A stretch of 64,000 nucleotides of DNA from Devosia sp. Root413D1 (lineage in GTDB: Bacteria > Pseudomonadota > Alphaproteobacteria > Rhizobiales > Devosiaceae), in the NCBI RefSeq assembly GCF_001425235.1, contig NZ_LMEA01000009.1:62001-126000 (forward strand), in the 5' to 3' direction. The notes beneath the pieces are model-generated. The model had not been told where the DNA came from and ran no database searches. It saw only the letters and a program-made list of their open reading frames with translations. Positions 17,926-26,030 of this stretch are shown piece by piece. Made by a program: the position numbers and the translations under genes. Each line of letters starts with the position of its first letter. Position 1 is the first letter of the stretch.

Positions 17926-18600
17926 CTACGCCCCCCGCGCCGCCTCGACGATCGGCGCCACCGCCCGCCGCAGCCCTTTCGGCTCCAGCCCGGTCACCAC
18001 GGCGCCAACCAGAATAGCCCCGATCCCCGCCGCCTTCAGCCGCGGCGCATCCGCTGCGGTGAACTTCTTCTGGCTCGGCGCGATCACCGGGCGGCCCGCC
18101 ATCGTGACGATCTCGGCAAAGCGCGTGAGGTCAGCATCGTTGAGCGGCTGGCCATATTCGGCAAAGCGCCCGATCGAGGCTTCGACCATGGCGCCGGGGA
18201 TGGCGCGGATGGCGTCGATATCGGCCTCACCGCTGTCGCTGTCGAGCGCCAGGATCGGCTTCAGCTGCGATTGCAGCAGATGCGGCTGCACGTGCTGCAG
18301 ATAGATGTTCCAGCCTTCGACGCCGTAATCGGCCAGCGCCTCGAGCTCATCAAGGCTCGGCTGGGTTTCCTGCCCGCTCATCACCAGCATGGGTTTGCCC
18401 AGTTTCGCCAGCGCTTCGATGAACCCGCGTTCCTCGCTGAAACTGCCGAACGTGGTGCCGCTGGCCCGGTGATAGGCGTTGAGGTGGAACTTCAGCCCGA
18501 ACACCCCGGCATCGACCGCCGCCTTGGCGAGGTCGAGATCATGCCGGCCGAGGGAAACCAGCACCGGCAACTCTCCGGCGCGCATTGCAGCTTCGATCAT
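17926..18600 (-). CDS. TIM-barrel-like protein of unknown function
   Basis: A 224-residue cytoplasmic protein not assigned to a named family. It alternates short hydrophobic strands and helices (VLVSLGRHD, GVFGLKFHLN, KPMLVMSG, EGWNIYLQHV, GRPVIAPSQ) and ends with AAGIGAILVGAVVTG, a phosphate-binding-like loop as in TIM-barrel epimerases and aldolases such as NanE. Four bases separate it from the permease gene upstream, so it is the last gene of the LacI-controlled sugar operon. An isomerase, epimerase or aldolase role on the imported sugar or its phosphate is inference. Confidence 0.65.
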   Translation of the reverse strand: MIEAAMRAGELPVLVSLGRHDLDLAKAAVDAGVFGLKFHLNAYHRASGTTFGSFSEERGFIEALAKLGKPMLVMSGQETQPSLDELEALADYGVEGWNIYLQHVQPHLLQSQLKPILALDSDSGEADIDAIRAIPGAMVEASIGRFAEYGQPLNDADLTRFAEIVTMAGRPVIAPSQKKFTAADAPRLKAAGIGAILVGAVVTGLEPKGLRRAVAPIVEAARGA

Positions 18601-18604
18601 CGTC

Positions 18605-19462
18605 TCAGCCCTTCAAGCCAGTATGAGCCAACCCTTCGATGAATTGGCGCTGCGCGAAGATGAACACCACCAGCACCGGCAGGGCGGTGAGCGTTGCGGC
18701 GGCGAGCTGGGTGTTCCACATCGGCCCCTGGTAGACGTCGACATACTGGGTCAGCGCCTGCGGCAGGGTGAAATTGCCGGGGGTGGTGAGGAAGACGATC
18801 GGCTCGAGATAGAGGTTCCACGAGTGGAGGAAGGTGAAGATGGCGACCGCCGCCAGCGCCGGCTTCGCCAAGGGCAGGGCGATCTGCCAGAAGATGCCGA
18901 AGCGGCTCAGCCCATCGACCCGCGCCGCCTCCTCGAGCTCCACCGGCAGCGCGATGAAGAACTGCCGCATCACGAAGGTGGCAAAGACGCTGGGGGCGCC
19001 GAAGATCGGCACGAGGATCAGTGGCCAGTGGGTGTTCACCAGCCCCCATTTGAGGAACATCTGGAACAGCGGCACGATGGTGACTTCCGACGGGATCAGC
19101 AGCCCCAGCAGCACCACCATGAAGATCAGGTTGGCGCCCGGGAACTTGATCCGCGCGAAGGCGTAGCCGGCCATCGAGGAGACCGCCATCGTCCCCACGG
19201 TGACGATCGCCGCGATGTAGCAGGAGTTCCAGTACTGCTGCGCGAAGGGCTGCAGCTTGAACACTTCCGCATAAGTCGACCAGTCGAAGCGCGACGGGAT
19301 CAGCTCGGGCGGGAAGGCGAAAATGTCAGAGATCGGCTTCACCGAGCTCGTCACCATCCACCAGGTCGGAAAGACGAAGGGGATGGCGAGCACGCAGAGC
19401 AGGCCATAGAGCGCGACACGGGCGCGCGGTGAGATGTCGTTGGGGGAGCTCTCAGTTTTCAT
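18605..19462 (-). CDS. Sugar ABC permease, MalG-like
   Basis: A 285-residue inner-membrane permease with six hydrophobic segments. The coupling motif EEAARVDGLSRFGIFWQIALPL is the standard EAA loop. It overlaps the upstream MalF-like permease by 11 bases, so the pair is translationally coupled and would form the heterodimeric pore of a CUT1 carbohydrate importer. No ATPase gene is in this operon. The substrate is unknown. Confidence 0.9.
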   Translation of the reverse strand: MKTESSPNDISPRARVALYGLLCVLAIPFVFPTWWMVTSSVKPISDIFAFPPELIPSRFDWSTYAEVFKLQPFAQQYWNSCYIAAIVTVGTMAVSSMAGYAFARIKFPGANLIFMVVLLGLLIPSEVTIVPLFQMFLKWGLVNTHWPLILVPIFGAPSVFATFVMRQFFIALPVELEEAARVDGLSRFGIFWQIALPLAKPALAAVAIFTFLHSWNLYLEPIVFLTTPGNFTLPQALTQYVDVYQGPMWNTQLAAATLTALPVLVVFIFAQRQFIEGLAHTGLKG

Positions 19463-20378
19463 AGAAGACGATCCGTTTGCGCATCTGCCACTGCGCGAAG
19501 GTGAGCACTGCGACGATCAGGAAGAGGAGGATCGAGATGGTGGCGCCGTAGCCGAAGCGGTGGAACTGGAAGGCCTGCTGGTAGAGGTAGTAGACCAGAA
19601 CCGTAGTCGACATCCCCGGCCCGCCCTGCGTCAGCACTGCGATCTGCGCGAACACCTGGAGCGAACCCACAATGGTGATGATCATGGTGAGCAGGATCGT
19701 CGGCGAGATCAGCGGCACGGTGATCGCATGGAACTGCGTCCAGCGGCTGGCGCCATCGACGCGCGCCGCCTCGTAGAGCTCGCGCGGCACCCCCTGCAGC
19801 GCCGCAAGGAACAGCACCATGTTAAGCCCGACATTCTTGAACACCTGCACGACGATCACCGAGGCCATCGCGGTGGGCGGCGAGCGGAGCCAGTTGGGCC
19901 CGGTGACGCCTATGACCTGCAGCAGCCCGTTGATGCCGCCATTGGCCTGCAGCAGGAAGTTCCAGACGATGGTCCAGGCGACCAGCGACACCACCACCGG
20001 TGAAAAGAAGATCGTGCGGAACACCGTAATGCCCCTCAGCTTCTGGTTCACGAGAATGGCGAGCAGCAGCGCGAGCGACAGGTTGAACACCACCAGCCCG
20101 GCCGAAAAGATCGCCGTGGCGCCGAGCACTTCCGGCAGCGCCGGATCGGCCGCGAGCTTCTTGTAGTTCGCATCGCCGACGAAGCGGAATGTGCCGGCCA
20201 GCACGTTCCACTCATGCAGCGAGTACCAGACCACCAGCCCGAGCGGGATCAAGACGAACAAGACGATGCCGCAGAGCTGTGGCGCGATGAACAGGTAACC
20301 CGCGAGGCTATCCCGCCGCTCCATGGTCCAGAACGGCCGCTTGCGCGATCGGTCAGCGGTGAGAGCGGCAGTGGGCAT
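19452..20378 (-). CDS. Sugar ABC permease, MalF-like
   Basis: A 308-residue CUT1 permease with about six membrane segments, starting with LAGYLFIAPQLCGIVLFVLIP and carrying the EAA loop YEAARVDGASRWTQFHAITVPL. The ATG at 20378 is chosen because AGGA lies six bases upstream; the frame is open for 17 more codons without such a site. Between it and the binding-protein gene lies a 256-base stretch holding a palindromic repeat. It pairs with the MalG-like permease. Confidence 0.9.
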   Translation of the reverse strand: MPTAALTADRSRKRPFWTMERRDSLAGYLFIAPQLCGIVLFVLIPLGLVVWYSLHEWNVLAGTFRFVGDANYKKLAADPALPEVLGATAIFSAGLVVFNLSLALLLAILVNQKLRGITVFRTIFFSPVVVSLVAWTIVWNFLLQANGGINGLLQVIGVTGPNWLRSPPTAMASVIVVQVFKNVGLNMVLFLAALQGVPRELYEAARVDGASRWTQFHAITVPLISPTILLTMIITIVGSLQVFAQIAVLTQGGPGMSTTVLVYYLYQQAFQFHRFGYGATISILLFLIVAVLTFAQWQMRKRIVFYEN

Positions 20379-20433
20379 TGGGAGTCCTGTGGGCATGGGC
20401 AGTTGGATAGTGTCGAGCGGTCGGGGCACGGAT

Positions 20434-20604
20434 CCCTTCTCCCCTCAGGGGAGAAGGTGGCGCGGAGCGCCGGATGAGGGGTGAAGAGCGGCGGCATGCT
20501 GGCTCTTCGAGCATGTGGAGAGATCGCACCCCTCACCCAGCTCCGCTAACTCGCTGGCGCTCGTAAGCTTCGCTGCCCTCTCCCCTAAGGGGCGAGGGGT
20601 GAGG
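20434..20604. repeat. Long inverted intergenic repeat, family B (diverged)
   Basis: Opens with CCTTCTCCCCTCAGGGGAGAAGG followed by a GCGCCGGATGAGGGGTG segment and closes with CACCCCTCACCC and a CCCTCTCCCCTAAGGGGCGAGGGG hairpin. It is a variant of the elements at 29916, 49905 and 53700. It lies inside the sugar operon between the binding-protein and permease genes, where an mRNA hairpin would set unequal expression of the two. Confidence 0.7.
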
Positions 20605-20634
20605 CCACACGCAGCGGCCACCCCCAACCATTCA

Positions 20635-21885
20635 TCACAGCATCGGCTGGATCCGGTCGCACACCGATTTCAGCACTGCCGGCACATCCGCATCGGCCAC
20701 CCACAGCGCGTCGAGCGCGGCGCGGGCCGTCTGCTGGATTTCGGCGAAGCCGGCATGGCCGGGCTTCACCTTGCCGGTCGAGATGCCCTTGATCACCACG
20801 TTCTCGATCTGGGTAGCCGAGAGCAGCGGGTTGGCGGCGCCGAGCACTTCGGCATTGAGCAGGCTCGAACGCGGCGGCGGGAAGAATTTTGCCAGCTTCT
20901 TGGCATTGTCCGGGTTGCTGAAGAAGGCGAGGAAGTCGGCGGCAACCGCAGGGTTCTTGCCCGAGGCGAAGACGCCGATGCCGGCCTGGCCGATCACGGC
21001 ATATTCACCCGCCGGGCCCGAAGGCAGCGGCACCAGGTCCCAGTTGAACGGGTTCTCTTTGGGGAGGAGCGAAGCGCGGGAAATCTGCGTGATGGTCATT
21101 GCCGCGTCGCCGGCGAAGAAATCGGCGGTGACGCCGGGGCCGGGGATCGCCTTGTCGGTGAAGATCGCCTTGTGGATGAAGCTCATCGCGTCGACCATCG
21201 GCTGCTCGGTAAAGGTGCAGGTCTTGCCGTCGGCGCTCCACGGCGAGGCGCCCCAGCCGTTCCAGATCGAGGCGAGGTTGTCCCACACCTTGTAGTCGAA
21301 ATCGCGGACGATCAGCCCCTGCTTGCCGGCAGCGGCGACGGCGGTGTTGATCGCCTCAGCCTTGTCCCAGGTCCATTCGCCGGCCGCGATCAGCTCCGCC
21401 GGGGTCTGCTGCCCGGCGGCCTTGATCACGTCGTTGTTGACGAACATGCCGAACGGCGAGGTGGAGAACGGATAGGCGTAGATCTCGCCATCCGCCGTCC
21501 ATAGCGACAGTGCGCTCTCGGTGACGTCGGCGAGGTTGTAGTCGGCTACTCCCTCGAACGTCGCTTTCAGCGGCGACAGCGCACCCGAGCTGACGAAATC
21601 GCCGGCCGTGGTCTCGAGGATCCAGGCGAGGTCCGGGGCATTGCCGCCTGCGATCTGCGTGGTCAGTGTCGTGGTGTAGCCGTCGAAGGGCAGCGAGTCG
21701 AAGCTGACCTTCACCTCCGGGTGCTGCGCCGTGTAAGCGGCGGCGATCTCGTTGAACAGCTTGAGGTGCGCCTCGTTGGCGCTCCAGATCGCCATGCGGA
21801 TATCCTGGGCGATGGCCGGCACTGCTGCCAGCGGGAGTGCGATGCCGGCTGCGAGAGCCGCCAGTCTCAGGTCGAACAGTTTCAT
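20635..21885 (-). CDS. Sugar ABC substrate-binding protein
   Basis: A 416-residue family 1 extracellular solute-binding protein. The Sec signal peptide ends near PAIAQ (about residue 27). The mature part contains AAAYTAQHPEVKVSFDSLPFDG, GNAPDLAWI and a YAYPFSTSPFGMFVNND block typical of CUT1 sugar binders. AAGGAGG lies five bases before the ATG. It is the third gene after the LacI regulator; its two permeases follow downstream. Ligand not predictable from sequence. Confidence 0.9.
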   Translation of the reverse strand: MKLFDLRLAALAAGIALPLAAVPAIAQDIRMAIWSANEAHLKLFNEIAAAYTAQHPEVKVSFDSLPFDGYTTTLTTQIAGGNAPDLAWILETTAGDFVSSGALSPLKATFEGVADYNLADVTESALSLWTADGEIYAYPFSTSPFGMFVNNDVIKAAGQQTPAELIAAGEWTWDKAEAINTAVAAAGKQGLIVRDFDYKVWDNLASIWNGWGASPWSADGKTCTFTEQPMVDAMSFIHKAIFTDKAIPGPGVTADFFAGDAAMTITQISRASLLPKENPFNWDLVPLPSGPAGEYAVIGQAGIGVFASGKNPAVAADFLAFFSNPDNAKKLAKFFPPPRSSLLNAEVLGAANPLLSATQIENVVIKGISTGKVKPGHAGFAEIQQTARAALDALWVADADVPAVLKSVCDRIQPML

Positions 21886-21981
21886 GGTTTCCTCCTTTGT
21901 CGTCGTCTTCTGGTCGTCGTTGGTCGTTGTCTTTCCGGATGCCCGCGGGTTGAAGCGGCCCGTACCTGGTCGCCCAGGCGG

Positions 21982-23592
21982 TCAGTAGCCCCTGACATCG
22001 GGCCAGCGGGTCTCGATGCCTTCGGCATAGAGCCGGGCCTGGAAGTCGGTGAGCAGCGCGTCGTCGGCCTGCACCTGGTGCGGCGTCACCCCGTGGTCGA
22101 GGCAGTAGGCGGCGAGCAGCCCGGCGACTTCGCCGATGTTCCACTCCACCGGGTGCAGCCGGTAGCAGCCATTGGTGATGTGGGTGGTGCCGATGGTCTT
22201 GCCGGCGGGGATCAGGTTAGTGGTCCGCTCCGGCAGCAGCGCGCCGAGCGGGATCTCGAACGGGCACGAAGCCACGTCGATATAGTTGTCGCCGCCGGTC
22301 GAGGGGTGCAGGTCGATCCGGTACATGCCGATGCCGACGCTGTCGCGATAGTGGACCGCGCCGCGCTCGCCGCGCACGTCGTAGGAGAGGTCCTGCTCGA
22401 CGATGGTGGTCACCGCCTTGATGCGGCGGCTCTCGCGGATATAGGGCGCCATGGCGAGGCCATGGTTGGTGCCGGTGATGTCACCGCGCAGCCGCAGGCC
22501 CGGGAAGCCCTGGCCGCCATCTTCGCGCGGCGCCTCGGTCTGCAGCCAGTAGAACACCGAGTAGGCGAGATCGGCCGCGTCGCGGATCCGCTCGTCATAG
22601 ACGGCTTCCGGCACATCGATGATCGGATATTCGAAATAGTCGAGCATCGGCCAGTTCACGAGGCAGATATCGGAGGCGTAGGCACCGTCGACGAAATTGC
22701 GCCGCGCCGCGATGCGCCTGAAAGTCCAGAGGTTCCCGTCGCCGGGGTTCTTGCGCTGGTCGGCATCGACCAGGGTCGGGTCATCATCCGGGTTCGGGGT
22801 GAAACTGCGCACCGTGGTTTCGAGGGTGCGCGGATGCGGCGCCACGAAGCCGATCAGCGGCCCGCCCCAGAAGCTCGGGGTATAGGCGCGCCACTTGTCG
22901 TAGTTGCGCGGCTTGTCGCCCACCTGGTTGCCCTCGACATGGTCGATGGCAAAGCAGATCGACACCGCCTGCGAATTGGTCGGCTGCGCCTCGGCCGGCG
23001 CCGAAGGCTCGCCGGTATCGCGCTGGCTCTCGAAGCCGGTGACATATTCGGTACCGGTCATCGGCAGCAGGTCGCCGAGCTCGGTGGCCTCGATGATGTA
23101 TTTGCCGGTGACGACGATGCTCTCGCCGCTGTCGCGATGCCGCAGCGTCACCGCCCGCACCCGGTCGCCGTCGACCTCCGCCGAGATCGGCTTGTAGGGC
23201 TGCAGCACGGTGAGCTTGCCGCCGCCGCGATAGGGCATCAGCATCGCTTCCATCACCGCGAGGCCGACACGCGGCTCATGGCAGAGCCGCGACACGAACC
23301 CGGCGCCCGGGTTGAGGTCGCCCCAGGCGCGGCTCTGCTCGGTCAGCGGATAATGGTCACGATAATATTGCCGGATGCCGTTGCGCAGCGCCCGATACGA
23401 GCGGGTGATGCCGAACTGCTCGACCCAGCTGTGCTCGTCGGGCGGCACCGCCTGGCTGGTCATCTGCCCGCCCAGCCAGTCGAACTCCTCCGTCATCACC
23501 ACGCTGCGGCCCGAGCGCAGCGCGCCGAGCGCCGCCGCCACGCCGCCGAGGCCGCCACCGATGATCGCGATATCTGCCGAGTATTCTTTCAC
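21982..23592 (-). CDS. FAD-dependent oxidoreductase
   Basis: A 536-residue flavoprotein with the N-terminal dinucleotide motif IIGGGLGGVAAALGALRSGR and the WLGGQMTSQ block, typical of the FAD-dependent oxidoreductases in Pfam FAD_oxidored. A later block TNLIPAGKTIGTTHITNGCYRLHP is also typical. The GTG start is preferred because the longer open frame runs through the LacI gene in another frame. It lies between LacI and the sugar-binding protein, so it probably oxidises the imported carbohydrate or a glycoside derivative; this role is inference. Confidence 0.83.
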   Translation of the reverse strand: MKEYSADIAIIGGGLGGVAAALGALRSGRSVVMTEEFDWLGGQMTSQAVPPDEHSWVEQFGITRSYRALRNGIRQYYRDHYPLTEQSRAWGDLNPGAGFVSRLCHEPRVGLAVMEAMLMPYRGGGKLTVLQPYKPISAEVDGDRVRAVTLRHRDSGESIVVTGKYIIEATELGDLLPMTGTEYVTGFESQRDTGEPSAPAEAQPTNSQAVSICFAIDHVEGNQVGDKPRNYDKWRAYTPSFWGGPLIGFVAPHPRTLETTVRSFTPNPDDDPTLVDADQRKNPGDGNLWTFRRIAARRNFVDGAYASDICLVNWPMLDYFEYPIIDVPEAVYDERIRDAADLAYSVFYWLQTEAPREDGGQGFPGLRLRGDITGTNHGLAMAPYIRESRRIKAVTTIVEQDLSYDVRGERGAVHYRDSVGIGMYRIDLHPSTGGDNYIDVASCPFEIPLGALLPERTTNLIPAGKTIGTTHITNGCYRLHPVEWNIGEVAGLLAAYCLDHGVTPHQVQADDALLTDFQARLYAEGIETRWPDVRGY

Positions 23593-23632
23593 TTCAAATC
23601 CGTCTGGTTGGTCGCGATGTGGGAAAAGTCGG

Positions 23633-24688
23633 TCAACTCGTCGCCTTATCGCTTGGGTGGATAGCGCCGAGGGTGTCGCCCTCGACCGGCTCGCATGGCA
23701 GCACCACCTGCTCGCCGGCCGAGCCGGCCTCGATCCGCTCGCACAGCATCTGCGTGGCGCGCCGCGCCATTTCTTCGCGCGGCACCGAAAAGGTGGTGAA
23801 ACGGGTGCCCGACTGCATGGGGCGGAGGTGGCTGCCGAGCACGACGATCGACAGGTCGCCCGGCACCGCGAGGTTCTGCGAACGCGCCGCGGCATCGACG
23901 ATCACCGCGTCGGCCATTTCGGTGAAGAACACCACGCTGGCGCCCGACGCACGGATCGCCTCGAGCATCGGCAGCGCCTTGCCGCCGACCTCGGGAATAT
24001 GCAGCACCAGCTCCGCCTCGGCGATCGCGGAGGCAAAACCGGCCCAGCGATCGACCGAGGATTCAGCGCCCTTGCTCGGTCCGACATAGGCGAGCCGCGT
24101 ATGCCCCTTGGCCTTGGCCCGCCGCACCATCTCGGCTGTCGCCTCGACGTAGTCGGCGCCGACATAGGGCACTGGCGCGCCGGTCGGGCCGCCAATCGGG
24201 TCACGGCGACCGACAGCGACGAACGGATAATCCCCGGCCACCAGCCGCTTCAGCTCGGCCCGGTCGAACTCGCGCCCGAGGATGACGCAGCCGTCGGCCA
24301 GCCGCAGCCGGTTGTTCTCGTCAAAAATGTTGCGCTTGCCGCGGTTGGCGGGGGCGCCGGTGAGCAGCAGCAGGTCATAGCCCAGCGTCTGCGCCGTCTC
24401 TTCGATGCCGAACAGGAATGGCGCAAAGAAATCCGCCTGGGCGCTCGGAAACGCCGGCTCGTAGGTGAACACCCCGAGAATGCGGTTCAGCCCCTTGGCC
24501 ATCCGCCGGGCAATCGGGTCGGCGACATAACCGGTCTCGCGGATCGCCTTCTGCACCCGCTCGCGCGTCTCGTCCGGAATGCGTCCTTCGGCCGCCTTGG
24601 CATCGTTCAGCACCAGCGACACCGTCGCCTGGCTGACCCCGGCAATGCGCGCAATATCCCGCTGTGTCAGCCGCCCTGCCTTGGCCAA
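23633..24688 (-). CDS. LacI-family transcription regulator
   Basis: A 351-residue regulator with the N-terminal LacI helix-turn-helix (TQRDIARIAGVSQATVSLVLN, residues 8-28) and hinge, then a periplasmic-binding-like sensor domain. The start is a TTG with GGAGGA four bases upstream. It is the first gene of the operon it probably controls: FAD oxidoreductase, binding protein, two permeases and the TIM-barrel protein follow on the same strand. A tandem palindrome 28-60 bases upstream is the likely autoregulatory operator. Confidence 0.93.
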   Translation of the reverse strand: MAKAGRLTQRDIARIAGVSQATVSLVLNDAKAAEGRIPDETRERVQKAIRETGYVADPIARRMAKGLNRILGVFTYEPAFPSAQADFFAPFLFGIEETAQTLGYDLLLLTGAPANRGKRNIFDENNRLRLADGCVILGREFDRAELKRLVAGDYPFVAVGRRDPIGGPTGAPVPYVGADYVEATAEMVRRAKAKGHTRLAYVGPSKGAESSVDRWAGFASAIAEAELVLHIPEVGGKALPMLEAIRASGASVVFFTEMADAVIVDAAARSQNLAVPGDLSIVVLGSHLRPMQSGTRFTTFSVPREEMARRATQMLCERIEAGSAGEQVVLPCEPVEGDTLGAIHPSDKATS

Positions 24689-24715
24689 GCCGTCCTCCCC
24701 GACGCCCTTTGCATT

Positions 24716-24748
24716 GCTAATGCGTATTAGCTGCTAATGCGTATTAGC
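24716..24748. promoter_or_regulatory. Tandem LacI-type operator
   Basis: Two identical 16-base copies of GCTAATGCGTATTAGC, at 24716-24731 and 24733-24748, are separated by one base. Each is a near palindrome with six-base perfect outer arms. They lie 28-60 bases upstream of the LacI start, in the promoter region, so repression of the whole operon with release by sugar is the likely logic. Confidence 0.85.
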
Positions 24749-24897
24749 GGAGAGTCCGAACGTAAGTCAAGGGAGCCGGACAGCGAGAGTTGACGACGCT
24801 GGACGATCGTGACCGGGGACGAGAAGGGGATGCAGCTTGCTGTAACAACGCCGTGCAATCAGACTGGCCATGTAGGCGATACCAAGGTTAGCGCCAA

Positions 24898-25341
24898 ATG
24901 GTGACCTTCTTCGACCCGGGCCCCGAGCTTGATGGCGCTGGTGGACAACGGCTTGAAAGGGCACTCGGACATGCCCTTCCCGGCGACTACGGCGCGTTCT
25001 TGCGGTCCCACAATGGCGGTCGGCCTGAGCCCTGCTACGTGCCGATTCCCGACTTCCCGGGCGGAATCGTGGACGTTCAAGTTTTACTCGGATGGGGTGC
25101 CAAACCCCAATCCTCTGATATTCGTTGGGCACTGCCGGAGGTTCGGGCGCGGTTCCCAGATGACACCCTATTGCCCATAGCGTGGGATTCGTCCGGAAAC
25201 CTGTTCGTGCTGAGATTTGACGACGGACGGGCCACCGCAGTGGAGTATGCAGATCTCCTGGCCCGACCCGCAGAGTTTCATTTTGTCGCTTTGAGCTTCA
25301 CGGCGTTCGTGAACAGCCTGAGGTCGGTTCCCTACTCGTGA
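24898..25341 (+). CDS. SMI1/KNR4 (SUKH) domain protein
   Basis: A 147-residue cytoplasmic protein with the SUKH signature LPGDYGAFLRSHNGG near residues 28-42 and a central IAWDSSGNLFVLRFDD strand pair. SUKH proteins in bacteria are commonly immunity proteins for secreted nuclease toxins. No toxin gene or secretion system is adjacent, so this is an orphan. Its stop overlaps the end of the convergent cyclic-nucleotide-binding-domain gene by ten bases. The ribosome binding site is weak. Regulation by the upstream LacI operator is not suggested since that lies about 150 bases away and faces the other way. Confidence 0.75.
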   Translation: MVTFFDPGPELDGAGGQRLERALGHALPGDYGAFLRSHNGGRPEPCYVPIPDFPGGIVDVQVLLGWGAKPQSSDIRWALPEVRARFPDDTLLPIAWDSSGNLFVLRFDDGRATAVEYADLLARPAEFHFVALSFTAFVNSLRSVPYS

Positions 25342-25808
25342 TCCGCCCACTTGCCCGCGCGCGGTGTCACCTTCGGCGTCGCCAGCATCGCAGTGAGGAT
25401 CCGGCTCATCAGGGCCTGTTCCTGCTTCTTGCCTTCGGCGCCGCGGCGGAGATCGACGAGCAGGGCGGAGGTGGCGTTGAGGCGGGCGCAGGCGAGGGTG
25501 GCGATGTGGAGGGCGAAATCCGGGTTCTGTGACAGCACATCGAGTGCTTCCTCGATCACCCGGACGCGCACCGTGGTTTCGGCGGTGACGGTGGCGCTGT
25601 GCGGCGTGGCGAGCAGCACCGCCATCTCGCCGATGATCGCCCAGGGCTCGTCGATACGGGCGATATCGACGCCGTCGCGCGACACGGTGAGCCGGCCGGC
25701 CTCGAGCAGGTAGAGCCGCCCCGAATAGCTGCCTTCGGTGGTGAGCCGCTCACCTGGCTTGAGCGTTTCGAGGGGCAGCGAGACGGCGAGGGCGGCGAGG
25801 GTGGACAT
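25332..25808 (-). CDS. Cyclic nucleotide-binding domain protein
   Basis: A 158-residue single-domain protein. It has the CNB beta-roll: KPGERLTTEGSYSGRLYLLEAGRLTV, then a phosphate-binding-cassette-like stretch IIGEMAVLLATPHSATVTAET, then a helical tail. It lacks the C-terminal helix-turn-helix of Crp/Fnr regulators, so it is probably not a DNA-binding activator by itself. The ATG at 25808 begins the recognisable domain; the frame remains open upstream but with low-complexity sequence. Function unknown. The 222 bases upstream, to the FGGY kinase end, hold no convincing gene. Confidence 0.8.
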   Translation of the reverse strand: MSTLAALAVSLPLETLKPGERLTTEGSYSGRLYLLEAGRLTVSRDGVDIARIDEPWAIIGEMAVLLATPHSATVTAETTVRVRVIEEALDVLSQNPDFALHIATLACARLNATSALLVDLRRGAEGKKQEQALMSRILTAMLATPKVTPRAGKWADHE

Positions 25809-26030
25809 CGGCAGATTCCGGCAGGTTCGGGGCGGCAGACTGGTGGAGCTTAGGTGAACGCTCGATGAAAGTCGCGGGGAGTGGTGCGCCGGCTCATCAG
25901 CCGGCGGCCTTCTCCTGCTCGCCGGGCTGCTCAACATAGCGGGTGTCGCGCTCCTTCTGTGTCACCATGCTGACCTGCATGTACCTGAACGACGCGATGC
26001 ACCCCGGACATTGAGGAGAGCGACCGGCCC

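Noticed and set aside
25897-25980. A 27-codon frame (MQVSMVTQKERDTRYVEQPG...) on the minus strand
   Set aside because: Plausible small protein, but ribosome binding site is weak and no homology or motif supports it.
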